Assembly: GCA_012271205.1 (NCBI GenBank)
Contig: JAAXGT010000156.1
Span: forward strand, 1-50,449
Source of the DNA: Rhodothermales bacterium
GTDB taxonomy: Bacteria; Bacteroidota; Rhodothermia; Rhodothermales; Bin80
Direction: 5' to 3'
Length of the DNA: 50,449 nucleotides
Shown in pieces: positions 42,302 through 50,449 of the stretch. The notes beneath the pieces were generated by a model, which made no database searches, was not told the DNA's origin, and saw nothing but the letters and a program-made list of their open reading frames with translations. A program made the position numbers and the translations under genes. How positions within the stretch are numbered: the stretch's first letter is position 1; each line of letters starts with the position of its first letter.

Positions 42302-44056
42302 TTACTCACTGCTCCCTATCGCAAACGTGGCCTCGATGATGGGGCTCACCGCGTAGCCGTAACGAATGGCACGGGCATGGAAAGTTGTCGTTTGGGTAAC
42401 GACTATCGGCCCTGAATACAACAGCCAGCGCTGCTCCTGCCCGCTTTCGTCCAGTGTTGTGTAGGCAATAGATGCACCTTGTGTGGGACTGTACATCGTG
42501 ACTTCCACGGGACGTTCAAACGTGCCGCCGCTGGCGTTCTGATCCAGGCCGTCTGCTCGAATTGCAGTGCGTGCAGTAGCCCTCGGGAAAATAGCCGGTG
42601 CGGCTGTCAGGGGCTGTTCGCCGCCCGGCCACATGGACTCCACCATTTCCAGCTCGCTTTGTAATCCCCAGTCTCCGGTGATTCGCATCCAGTTGTCCAA
42701 GGCATTTTGCAAGCGGTCGAGCTCCTCCTTGTACGCGGCATTGTATGCCAGATTGTTGACTTCATAAGGATCGCTATCGGTATCGTAGAGCTCGTGAACA
42801 GGGCGCCGGGAGGCCATCCACAGCGATTGCACATCATTGAGCTCACCGCTGGCATGAAGCCTGAAGAGCTCTTGCATAGTCGGCATGACGTTGGCATAAG
42901 CCATCCACAACACGTAGGGCTTCTCGGGACGATAGTTGCGGATGTATTTGTACCGTACATCTCGCACGGCTCGTACCATGTCGTACTGCTCATCAAAGCG
43001 ATCGCGGGCCGCATAAACATACTCATGCGGTTGGCGATTGCCTGTGTATCTCCCTAACAAGGCCCGGCCTTGCATATGGGCCGGTGGCTCAACGCCCGCC
43101 AGGGAAAGCACAGTCGGGGCCAGGTCCAGGAAGCTGACCAGCTCATCCGAGACTTTTCCGGCCTGTCCTGGCACGTGAATGATTAGCGGCACAAGCAAGC
43201 CAGAGTCATAAAGCCACCGTTTGTGGCGTGGCAAACCGTCTCCATGGTCGCTCCAGAAAAAGACAATCGTGTTCTCCGAAAGGCCATCTTCTTCCAGCTG
43301 CTCCAATATGGTGCCTGCCTGGGCGTCCATGGTTGCAATATTATCGTATTGCTGAGCGATGTCTCGACGCACCGTGGGTGTGTCCGGGTAGTATGGAGGG
43401 ACGGTCACAGTTGTGGGATCTGTATCAGTTGGGGCTGCTTGCGCTGGGGTGGTTCCGGCAGCCCCTCCCATGGCTTCGTATGCAGCTCCTGGATCCGGCC
43501 AAATGCGACTTTCATGTGTTGTCGTGAAGTTGAAAACGGCAAAGAAGGGCTGGTCCGGATTCGGGCGATCCCGCCAATGCGCCCGATCGCTTGACACGTC
43601 CCACGCTGTCATCGGCGTTTCGAATTGATAGTCCTCTTTCACATTGTTGGTCGTAAAATATCCGGCTGCCCGAAGGTATTCCGTAAACGTCTTGACGTAA
43701 TGCGGAGGCACGACCGAATAGGGTGTGGGTTCCGGCGCAAACGGCGCGCCAGAAAGTGTACGCATGTGGTGAGCACCCAGACTGACCTGGTGCATGCCGG
43801 TGATGATGGCTGCACGGCTGGGAGAGCAAACACCGGCGGTGGTAAACACGCGCGTATATCGTGTCCCCCTAGCTGCTAAAGCATTGATATGCGGCGTGCG
43901 CGCGACGGAATCGCCATATGATCCCAGTCGTGGTCCCATATCCTCAGTCGAAATCCAAAGAATATTCGGCCGCTCCAGCATGACGGGAGCGGGCGACTCC
44001 GTGGCTGGTGTCGAGCAGGCCGCGAGCAGAAGAAGAGGTAAAAGTTTCCAGTTCAT
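42302..44056 (-). CDS. Lipoprotein sulfatase (arylsulfatase family, type I)
   Basis: The 584-residue protein starts at ATG 44056 (MNWKLLPLLLLAACSTPATE), a lipoprotein signal placed 13 bases after the upstream gene's stop. Catalytic features are NILWISTEDMGPRLGSYGD (metal ligands), GVCSPSRAAIITGMHQ (CxPSR, Cys ~77, converted to formylglycine) and TIVFFWSDHGDGLPRHKRWL. A C-terminal beta domain of CHB_HEX_C/Fn3 type follows (SPTQGASIAYTTLDESGQEQ). An Ala/Thr-rich loop (AAGTTPAQAAPTDTDPTTVT) lies in the middle. It is the last gene of a minus-strand unit with a DUF1501 protein and a cytochrome/LRR protein. It shares layout with the sulfatase at 8129-9781. Confidence 0.92.
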   Translation of the reverse strand: MNWKLLPLLLLAACSTPATESPAPVMLERPNILWISTEDMGPRLGSYGDSVARTPHINALAARGTRYTRVFTTAGVCSPSRAAIITGMHQVSLGAHHMRTLSGAPFAPEPTPYSVVPPHYVKTFTEYLRAAGYFTTNNVKEDYQFETPMTAWDVSSDRAHWRDRPNPDQPFFAVFNFTTTHESRIWPDPGAAYEAMGGAAGTTPAQAAPTDTDPTTVTVPPYYPDTPTVRRDIAQQYDNIATMDAQAGTILEQLEEDGLSENTIVFFWSDHGDGLPRHKRWLYDSGLLVPLIIHVPGQAGKVSDELVSFLDLAPTVLSLAGVEPPAHMQGRALLGRYTGNRQPHEYVYAARDRFDEQYDMVRAVRDVRYKYIRNYRPEKPYVLWMAYANVMPTMQELFRLHASGELNDVQSLWMASRRPVHELYDTDSDPYEVNNLAYNAAYKEELDRLQNALDNWMRITGDWGLQSELEMVESMWPGGEQPLTAAPAIFPRATARTAIRADGLDQNASGGTFERPVEVTMYSPTQGASIAYTTLDESGQEQRWLLYSGPIVVTQTTTFHARAIRYGYAVSPIIEATFAIGSSE

Positions 44057-44069
44057 GAAACAGTAGGGC

Positions 44070-45584
44070 CTACTCGGCGAGGCTGTCGGCAATTACGGGC
44101 TCCAGGCTAAGCCCCGTGTTAATGTACAGATCGGGGACGGCCGCCTGAAGGTCAGCAACTCCCGCCTCTGTCACGTTGGTTTGCCACAGGTAGAGCGAAC
44201 GCAGGGCCGACAAATTGTGTAAGTGGGCAAGGCCGGTATCCGACACGGCCGTGCCGTAGAGGTTCAAGTATTCCAGATACTCCAGGCTTTGCAAGTGCTC
44301 TAGCCCAGTGTCTGTTACTTGCGTCTGCTGCAGGTGCAGGCGGGTTAGGTGGGGGAGTGCGCCAATTGTTTCCAGGAAGGCGTCATCAGCCGTGCTTCGG
44401 CCCAAATCTAACCAGGCAATGTTGGGAGCAAGGCGCCTGAGGGTCGCCTCCAGTTCATCGCTGTGAGCGCAGGACTGGGGATTGGTGCAGCGCACTTGGA
44501 GATAGGGTTCGTCTTCGGCCAGTAGTGTTGCTGCGATACCTTGCTGCGCCAGCGCAGCAACATCCTGTGAATCCGGGGGGGATACACTAAGCGCGAAGAT
44601 GCCGGTGCGGATTTCGCCCAGGCCCAATCCGCTCAGAATGGTCTGAACGACCGGTGTCATTTCGGCATCGGGCAAGAATTCTTCGAATGACGCCCCTGCA
44701 TCAATCCACCATCGCAGGAGTTCGGCCTCGGCCACGGACAGCTGCGCGCTGCCTTCGGGTGGCATATGGTCATCTGCGACCAGCGGAAGCCAAATCCGGT
44801 GAATAAGTTCACTTTCGTGGGCGCGGCCCGGCACGATGGGTGGGCCCTCATCGCCGCCTTCCATAATGTGTTCCGGCGCATCTAGCCGCAGCCCTCCTCT
44901 GGCACGCCTTTCGCTGTGGCAGGACGTACACTTGGTTGTTAGCACCGGCTGAATAATCGCGGCATAGGTGGTCGTTTCTGCCGGATTTTCGAGTTGCAAC
45001 TTGCCGAGGTCTGCTTTCTTCTGTAGGCCAGCCAGTTGGCGGAGTCCGTCGGGCAGGTAGCGTGAGAGGTAGCCCGCGCCGTGTGTGAGTTGCCCGCCCA
45101 AATGCCCGGTGAAGGCAACAGCCAGAATCAGAACGCCCACTGCTGTGGCATACACCGCATGTTCGCGCGTTTTGATGACGCGTTGCTGCAAGAGTTCGGG
45201 CCAAGCCTTATAGACGTAGCAAAGGGACGATGACAGCGCCACAAGTATCCCCAGACGCTTGTGCCAGGCCAGTGTGCGGCTGTCGTATCCGCCACCTTGG
45301 GCCAGGTACAGTCCGAGGGCCACGGCCAGCAGCGCGCTCCATGCGCCAGCATAGAGCAGAATTCGCGTGGCCGTTTCGATACGATCCCGCATTGGGGTCC
45401 ACCGCGAGAGGGCCTCAAAAAGGGCGGCGACAAGCAGAATGCCAATGGGGAGATGTACGACGAGCGGGTGAAACCTTCCAAGAAACAGGCTGAAGTCTGA
45501 CGGGCGTCCGCCACCCGGCACCGCAATCAGCATGATAATGAGCACCGCGAGGCCAGCCCCCAGGATGTACACGGAATTCTTCAT
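44070..45584 (-). CDS. Membrane DUF2231 / planctomycete-type cytochrome c / leucine-rich repeat protein
   Basis: The 504-residue protein has an N-terminal four-helix membrane domain (about 5-165: SVYILGAGLAVLIIMLIAV, RFHPLVVHLPIGILLVAALF, with conserved His, DUF2231-like). A PSCyt1-type heme domain follows, with CTSCHS at 219-224, GGLRLDAPEHIMEGG, PGRAHESELIHRIWLPLVAD and DHMPPEGSAQLSVAEAELLR. The C-terminal ~120 residues hold about four leucine-rich repeats (LTRLHLQQTQVTDTGLEHLQ and similar). It is probably a periplasm-facing electron carrier or sensor. ATG 45584 was chosen over a TTG at 45632, which adds no signal. It lies between DUF1501 and sulfatase genes on the same strand, as in glycan-degradation clusters. 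Confidence 0.87.
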   Translation of the reverse strand: MKNSVYILGAGLAVLIIMLIAVPGGGRPSDFSLFLGRFHPLVVHLPIGILLVAALFEALSRWTPMRDRIETATRILLYAGAWSALLAVALGLYLAQGGGYDSRTLAWHKRLGILVALSSSLCYVYKAWPELLQQRVIKTREHAVYATAVGVLILAVAFTGHLGGQLTHGAGYLSRYLPDGLRQLAGLQKKADLGKLQLENPAETTTYAAIIQPVLTTKCTSCHSERRARGGLRLDAPEHIMEGGDEGPPIVPGRAHESELIHRIWLPLVADDHMPPEGSAQLSVAEAELLRWWIDAGASFEEFLPDAEMTPVVQTILSGLGLGEIRTGIFALSVSPPDSQDVAALAQQGIAATLLAEDEPYLQVRCTNPQSCAHSDELEATLRRLAPNIAWLDLGRSTADDAFLETIGALPHLTRLHLQQTQVTDTGLEHLQSLEYLEYLNLYGTAVSDTGLAHLHNLSALRSLYLWQTNVTEAGVADLQAAVPDLYINTGLSLEPVIADSLAE

Positions 45585-45655
45585 AAGATCAGGACAAGAA
45601 AGCAGCAGGGCCGCCGCGTGGCTTCGTTCCAATAGAACCTCGGCGGCATAGGCAA

Positions 45656-47122
45656 TCAGGCCAGCACATCGCGCACGACGTGGCCGTGCACATCGGTCAG
45701 CCGATAATCACGGCCCTGAAATGGAAAAGTCAATCGCAAGTGATCAAAGCCCAATAGATGCAAGATGGTTGCCTGGAGGTCATGTACGTGCACACGGCCG
45801 CTTACGGCACTGTAACCAATCTCGTCGGTTTCGCCGTGCGAAATCCCGCCTTTTACGCCGCTGCCGGCCATCCACATGGTAAACACGTCACTGTGGTGAT
45901 CACGACCTACGAACGGATTATCCACACCCGTCCGGTTTTCAAGCATGGGTGTACGTCCGAATTCACCGCCCCAAATCACCAGGGTGTCATCCAGGAGGCC
46001 GCGTTGCGCCAAGTCTTCCAGCAGCGCGGCCACTGGTTGGTCCGTTTCGCGGCAGCGATCCACAAAGCCAGCGTTCAGTGCTTCGCTTTCTCCTGCACCA
46101 TGAGAGTCCCAGCCCCAGTGAAACAGTTGAACAAACCGCACCCCCCGCTCCACCAGACGCCTGGCCAAAAGACAGTTGTTGCTGAAGGCTGTTGTTCCCG
46201 GCTCGGTACCATACATCTCGTGGATGTACGCGGGTTCTCGCGCGATGTCCATGGCCTCCGGCACGGATGTCTGCATACGGAAGGCCATTTCGTACTGGGC
46301 GATGCGCGTGAGGATTTCAGGGTCGCCAATCTCTTCATGCTGCTGCCGGTTAATGGCGTTGATGGTTTCGATTGATTTGCGCCTCAGATCGCGCGACATT
46401 CCGTCAGGATCCGACAAGAACAGAACCGGATCGCCTTTGGAGCGGCATTGCACGCCTTGGTATACGGTTGGCAGGAAGCCGCTGCCATAGACGCTGGCCC
46501 CCGCGTCCGGGGCGGCTCCGCCGGAAAGCAGCACAACAAAGGCCGGCAGGTTCTCGTTTTCGGTTCCGAGTCCGTAGGTAACCCATGAGCCCATGCTCGG
46601 GCGTCCAAGCCTTGGGCTTCCGGAGTGGACCAGCAGCTGTGCGGGTGCATGGTTGAACTCGTCCGTATGCATCGCCTTCAGGAAGGCCACCTTGTCAACC
46701 ACGCGTGCCAGGTGAGGCATGTGATTGGAAACCCAGGCGCCGGACTCGCCATGTTGCCGGAAGGAGGCTTGGGGTCCCAGCATCCGGGGCACCCCTCGAA
46801 TAAAGGCGAATCGTTTGCCTTCAAGCAGTGAATCCGGGCATTTTTCGCCGTCCAGGCGGGCTAGCGTCGGTTTGTAATCGAAGAGTTCCAGTGGTGAAGG
46901 CCCGCCTGCCATATGAAGGAAAATTACGCGTCGGGCTGCAGGCGCAAAGTGAGGCGGCCTGGGAGCAAGCGGGTCCGGGGGCGCCGTTGCCGTAGCGGCT
47001 GCAGTGCCGGCAGCCATGGAGGCGAAGGCGATGGCGCCGAGGCCTGTGCCACACGACTTCAGGAAATGCCGCCGTGTAACGCGGCTCAGTTGAGTGTCTC
47101 GGGCTTCCCTGGCAAGATTCAT
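45656..47122 (-). CDS. DUF1501 family Tat-exported protein
   Basis: The 488-residue protein has a twin-arginine leader (VTRRHFLKSCGTGLGAIAFA). DUF1501 proteins share the alkaline phosphatase/sulfatase fold and are usually paired with planctomycete-type cytochrome proteins. Here motifs include VIFLHMAGGPSPLELFDYKP, RGVRFVQLFHWGWDSHGAGE, TLVIWGGEFGRTPMLENRTG and GRDHHSDVFTMWMAGSGVKG, the last two carrying the likely metal ligands. The ATG at 47122 was chosen over a TTG at 47146. It is the first gene of the three-gene minus-strand unit. The substrate is unknown; a phosphatase or sulfatase-like activity is possible. Confidence 0.9.
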   Translation of the reverse strand: MNLAREARDTQLSRVTRRHFLKSCGTGLGAIAFASMAAGTAAATATAPPDPLAPRPPHFAPAARRVIFLHMAGGPSPLELFDYKPTLARLDGEKCPDSLLEGKRFAFIRGVPRMLGPQASFRQHGESGAWVSNHMPHLARVVDKVAFLKAMHTDEFNHAPAQLLVHSGSPRLGRPSMGSWVTYGLGTENENLPAFVVLLSGGAAPDAGASVYGSGFLPTVYQGVQCRSKGDPVLFLSDPDGMSRDLRRKSIETINAINRQQHEEIGDPEILTRIAQYEMAFRMQTSVPEAMDIAREPAYIHEMYGTEPGTTAFSNNCLLARRLVERGVRFVQLFHWGWDSHGAGESEALNAGFVDRCRETDQPVAALLEDLAQRGLLDDTLVIWGGEFGRTPMLENRTGVDNPFVGRDHHSDVFTMWMAGSGVKGGISHGETDEIGYSAVSGRVHVHDLQATILHLLGFDHLRLTFPFQGRDYRLTDVHGHVVRDVLA

Positions 47123-47660
47123 GGTCACTACGGGCGCAGTGTGCAAGAACGCGCATCTATGCTGCTGAATCTAATGCATGGCTTCGAAACAATCAGGTAT
47201 CGGCCGACAGTTAGTCAAGGGCAATCGCACCGAGGGCTGCGTGGCTTCAGTCAACAATCGTTCGTACAGATGGACGGGTGATGGCTTTTACTGGACATGC
47301 AAGACAGGCTTTTCAAGATGAAAAACCGGCTCGGCACAGGACAACGCCCCCTGCCCGTTCTCCAGAACACGAATGTGAAGCGCCCCAGGCTTCCGTTCCA
47401 GAATGGCCCAGAATGGACGATTCTGCGAGCACGTCCTATTCTCGCGCCGTTAAGGCCCCTCTCGCGGCAGGTTTTCTGAGGCGGCCGGGCAATCAGGCCG
47501 GTTCCTTCCTGGACGCTGGCTGGGCCTGGGTTGTATCCCTATCCTGTTGTAAAAACGTAACAGCGAGCACGATGAACATTTCACCGCCTACGGACAAGTT
47601 GCAAAGGAACCCGATTCCACGAAAAACGGATGATGACCGATGACTAACCTGTAGCAGTGG
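47123..47660. other. Gene-free stretch upstream of the DUF1501 gene
   Basis: Only short, unconvincing frames occur. There is a small tandem CCAGAATGG duplication near 47398-47416. It must contain the promoter of the DUF1501-cytochrome-sulfatase unit, but no clear consensus is visible. Confidence 0.45.
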
Positions 47661-48344
47661 CTACTTCGCGTCCTTCAAAGCTTTTTGGATAATGATATCT
47701 AACGCATCTACATTCAGTAGTCTGGAGTAGGCTGCCCATTGATAATCATCGTGGGTATGCCATCGATGCCCAACTGGTGTGCTAATAATATATCCGCATT
47801 AACCCTGTGTGCGGTGCGTGCTTCCAGTACATACGTTGGACGCGGATGATTTCTGAGATCCTAGTGTCTCTCGCCAGTGATACCCAGTTCACACTGGTAG
47901 CGGGTAACAGCTTTTGGTGGGCGAACAGCACATCATGAAGAACCCTGAAGGCGCCTTGATTCCACGCACATTTTGCAGTGAGGGCTGCATCATAGGCCCT
48001 TGGTGATACGCCAGAGGAAAATGCCGAAATATCTATCAGCGTCACGTCCTCGGGGCACCTTATACGGATAGAGTCTAACACGGGTTGTAATGTCAGACAA
48101 AACGGGCATTCGTAGTCATAGAACTCCACCAGTCTTACCGGTGCCGATCGGGGGCCCAAGGCCGTCCGGCACTTCGAAACGGCCTTCCCCAATGCGTTGA
48201 GTCTGGCCGGATGTGCTCAACTTTTGGCACAGGTTACGGGAACGGGTTCTGCCGAAACAGCAGCTCCCGCCGTGCTGCCAAGGCAGAGACGAGCCGAGCA
48301 CAAGCCACAAGGACTGTGCTTGGTATGATCCTCAGCGCCCTCAT
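47661..48344 (-). pseudogene. DsbA-like thioredoxin-fold protein, frameshifted
   Basis: From ATG 48344 the minus strand encodes a signal-like start (MRALRIIPSTVLVACARLVS). It shifts frame to SAPVRLVEFYDYECPFCLTL, with the CPFC redox motif, then RAYDAALTAKCAWNQGAFRV and LHDVLFAHQKLLPATSVNWV. It shifts again to VLEARTAHRVNADILLAHQL with GIDGIPTMIINGQPTPDY (the cis-Pro region), and finally NVDALDIIIQKALKDAK before TAG at 47661-47663. The pieces together make a complete DsbA/Thioredoxin_4-type exported oxidoreductase, so the gene decayed by at least three indels. It follows the propeller gene on the same strand after 14 bases and was likely in its operon. Confidence 0.82.
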
Positions 48345-48358
48345 CCGTAGTTGTCAGG

Positions 48359-49450
48359 TTATTGAATCGCGTAAGCAACCAACACTTCTACACCGTTGTT
48401 CTTTTTCAACACACCATACGCTCGCTCTTTGCGAACAGCTTCCAGGCGTACGTTAGTTGGCAGCTCCGTTGAGTTAACTGGGGTGCCATCTTCGTCCAAG
48501 ATCGTCCACATGGCCGCTTTAGCACCGTAAGCGGCGCTAAGCTGTATCCACAGCCGTTCCTGATCATCCACCACGAAATGTTGAAACATCGGCTTGATCT
48601 TTGGAATACCCGCTTCCCGAAGTGTTCTTCGGTACCGTCTCGAGGCATCTACCTGTTTGAAGTGCTCCTCCAGATCTTCTGAGGTCACAGGTACCGGCAC
48701 GTGGGTCAGATCGATCTTACGTTTTACGCGTCCGTCTGTGGAGCGAACTGTTATGAACGTGGAGTCGCCATGACCTGAATACACCAATCCTGTTCCGCTC
48801 ATGGTGTGCCGTGCAATGCCCCCAAATGGCATGAACCAAAAACCACTCGCGCCAGAAAATCGGAACAAGATCATTTTTCTGACGGGTAGTTGCGCCAGCA
48901 CGGGCGTGCGTTGAACGCCGTCTCGGTCTAGAAGATATATATCCCGCGTGAGGTCTGTTCGAGGATCGTTCTGCATAAACATGTGGGTAAAATCCAAGAC
49001 GAACCCCTCCGGTGCTACGCCAATCAGTGCAAAGGGACTACCAAGGACCTCCCAATCAGCCAGTACGGTTTCGACAACATCATAATCCTTGGGAGAAAAG
49101 ATCGTCATACGCTTCATTCTTCGATCCCAAGCAAACACCGTATCGGAGTCACTTATAACCGCTCGTCCTAGGCCTTGGAACTCTCCAGGTCCCCGTCCCT
49201 CACGTCCAATTTCAGTCACCAGAACTCCGGTATTCGAGAATACGTAAATCCCAGGATGAGCCCAATCCACGACATACACTTGATCTTTGCTGTCTATTCC
49301 CACACTAGTAATGGTTCCAAACAACACGTCATCGTCTTCCGTCCCGCCCATGCGCCAAAGCTCGACAAGGTCCAAGGGTTGTGCTTTTCCCAAGTTAAAA
49401 ATGGTGCACAAGCCTAGAAAAAAGATCAGGTTGCATTTAGCATAGCGCAT
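48359..49450 (-). CDS. 6-bladed beta-propeller exported protein
   Basis: The 363-residue protein has a signal peptide (MRYAKCNLIFFLGLCTIFNL, then GKAQ). Propeller repeats include SVGIDSKDQVYVVDWAHPGI, VTEIGREGRGPGEFQGLGRA (the diagnostic G..G.GPGEF blade), TVFAWDRRMKRMTIFSPKDY and FQHFVVDDQERLWIQLSAAY. It is related in pattern to the lipoprotein at 20457-21566 but is secreted and not lipidated. Function unknown; such proteins are widespread in Rhodothermota-like genomes. A broken DsbA-like gene follows in the same direction. The 230 bases upstream (49451-49680) are partly AT-rich (about 49595-49635) and may hold its promoter. Confidence 0.82.
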   Translation of the reverse strand: MRYAKCNLIFFLGLCTIFNLGKAQPLDLVELWRMGGTEDDDVLFGTITSVGIDSKDQVYVVDWAHPGIYVFSNTGVLVTEIGREGRGPGEFQGLGRAVISDSDTVFAWDRRMKRMTIFSPKDYDVVETVLADWEVLGSPFALIGVAPEGFVLDFTHMFMQNDPRTDLTRDIYLLDRDGVQRTPVLAQLPVRKMILFRFSGASGFWFMPFGGIARHTMSGTGLVYSGHGDSTFITVRSTDGRVKRKIDLTHVPVPVTSEDLEEHFKQVDASRRYRRTLREAGIPKIKPMFQHFVVDDQERLWIQLSAAYGAKAAMWTILDEDGTPVNSTELPTNVRLEAVRKERAYGVLKKNNGVEVLVAYAIQ

Positions 49451-49689
49451 GCAAGAGTTAGACTACCAGTCCGTGGAAGAAATGGAGTTTCCGAGTATCG
49501 GGTGAAAAAGAGGCACCAGCGACGAGGTGGGGAAGAATTTGGGTCTAAGACGAATCTTGTGGGTCGGGTCAAAAAAGCCCATATGGAGGCGGAAAATATG
49601 CAATATAAAAATATAGAAACCTAAGATTTAAGGCCTTCTACAGGCCGGTATTCATCTGGTTCCGTATTGTGGACCTATCACCATTTGGC

Positions 49690-50449
49690 CTTGTTCGTCC
49701 AGGCATCCCCTCTCGTTTGAAGACGCCACGTTATACACCCGCCAGAAGGAAACGCGTAAGCAAAATTATGGTCCGCGATGGATCGCGTCCTCCCGTGGAA
49801 GGACCTAGTCGCTACGGTGGAACCGCACGATCCGAAGGGAGCGTTGGGTCGCCCCTCCCCATGCCTTTGGACACGATGCGGCGCCTTTACTTCATGCCGC
49901 CGTGGTTGGGATATTCTGATCCCGCCATGAAGGAGGCCCGGTAGGAGGTGACGCTGGTCCGGGTGGTTGCCCGAGTGGACACCAGCTGTGTGCCGGATGA
50001 GTCCACGATCTGCAAATTCCGCTATTGGCTGGAGCGGCCTGAGCGGACGCCAACATTTTTGGTCCGGGTTCGGGATCATCTCAAGGCGCATGGCCTGATC
50101 GTCCAGACGGGCCCGATAGTGGACGCCCCGATGATTGTGGCGCCGCGATCGACGAAAAACAAGGCGAGACAGCGGGATCCGGAGATAAAATCCACGAAAA
50201 AGGATCACCCGTGGCCCTTTGGCCGGAAAGCTCATGTGGGTACGGAGGTGACGGCCTCGGGCACACGGCGGTAGTGACCCCGGCGAAGGTCCATGATTCG
50301 ACGGTTAGGGAGGAATGTTTGCCCGGAGAGGAGGAGGAGATTTACGGGGATCGGGCGTAGGTCCGTGAGGAACGCAAGGCCCAAGTGGAGGCGGAAGGCC
50401 AGACGGGGCCAGTACCTCGCCAGCGGACGCCCAGTCGCCAGTTGAGTCG
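49690..50449 (+). pseudogene. IS5-family transposase pseudogene at the window edge
   Basis: Broken frames spell the IS5 transposase. YTRQKETRKQNYGPRW (near 49735-49785) is the N-terminal region, then MPPWLGYSDPAMKEAR and VARVDTSCVPDESTICKFRY. VRDHLKAHGLIVQTGPIVDA includes the first catalytic Asp region, followed by PMIVAPRSTKNKARQRDPEI and KAHVGTEVTASG. Stops at 49942 and after 50274 interrupt it, and the C-terminus runs past the window. It is in the same orientation as the remnant at 24142-25077 and is more alike in the catalytic part (STKN...RDPE.KS). Confidence 0.85.

Noticed and set aside
47278-47643. 121-residue plus-strand frame upstream of the DUF1501 gene
   Set aside because: Low-complexity, Pro/Ser/Arg-rich translation with no motif, and divergent from neighbouring operon structure.
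1-50449. CRISPR arrays, rRNA genes and riboswitches
   Set aside because: No regularly spaced repeats, rRNA segments or recognisable riboswitch cores were seen. Weak structured RNAs would need a covariance search.

Overview
The window looks like chromosomal DNA from a Bacteroidota-type bacterium, probably of the Rhodothermota/Balneolota side of that group. Markers are a GLPGLI-family protein beside an outer-membrane beta-barrel receptor, a parA-parB-DUF5683 gene order, a serine palmitoyltransferase, 6-bladed beta-propeller exported proteins, and starts that mostly lack a clear Shine-Dalgarno sequence. Many genes are Tat- or lipoprotein-exported sulfatases, TIM-barrel isomerases and oxidoreductases, as in bacteria that degrade sulfated or deoxy-sugar glycans. 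The assignment rests on gene content only.

Layout. 1-470 is an internally deleted insertion sequence; a fuller inverted copy lies at 23000-24122. 766-5031 holds a decayed small secreted protein, then the GLPGLI/receptor pair. 5721-9781 has a Tat-type TIM-barrel protein, a Gfo/Idh/MocA oxidoreductase and a lipoprotein sulfatase. 9836-19540 is a carbohydrate catabolism block. On the plus strand are an AroE-like dehydrogenase, a sugar isomerase/epimerase and a HAD phosphatase. Facing them is a tight minus-strand operon (SDR, fumarylacetoacetase-like hydrolase, GntP permease, IlvD dehydratase, zinc alcohol dehydrogenase), divergent from a second SDR across a short region with an inverted repeat. 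The enzyme set fits a non-phosphorylative sugar-acid pathway: uptake by GntP, dehydration, NAD-dependent oxidation, hydrolytic C-C cleavage.

19561-26264 is an eroded zone: the 3' end of a group II intron (maturase C-terminus and domain V) just after a hairpin, a propeller lipoprotein, an IS630 remnant, an SRPBCC protein, the DDE-transposase IS, an IS5-family remnant and a broken AAA/DUF4143 ATPase gene. Two tRNA genes (Asn-GTT, Leu-CAG) follow, then two tandem fragments resembling microcompartment vertex (EutN/CcmL) proteins that run into lepA.

27298-41250 is core-like: lepA, an exported protein and lepB on plus; parA, parB, DUF5683, a glycosyltransferase, serine palmitoyltransferase and a GNAT-type acyltransferase on minus, the last two being a plausible ceramide synthesis pair; a DUF5989 micro-protein; two FtsX/MacB-type permeases; and rpiA. 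42302-47122 is a minus-strand unit of a Tat-exported DUF1501 protein, a membrane DUF2231/cytochrome c/LRR protein and a second sulfatase. The right end has a propeller protein, a frameshifted DsbA-like gene and another IS5-family remnant at the edge. The density of broken genes and dead insertion sequences suggests ongoing gene loss.
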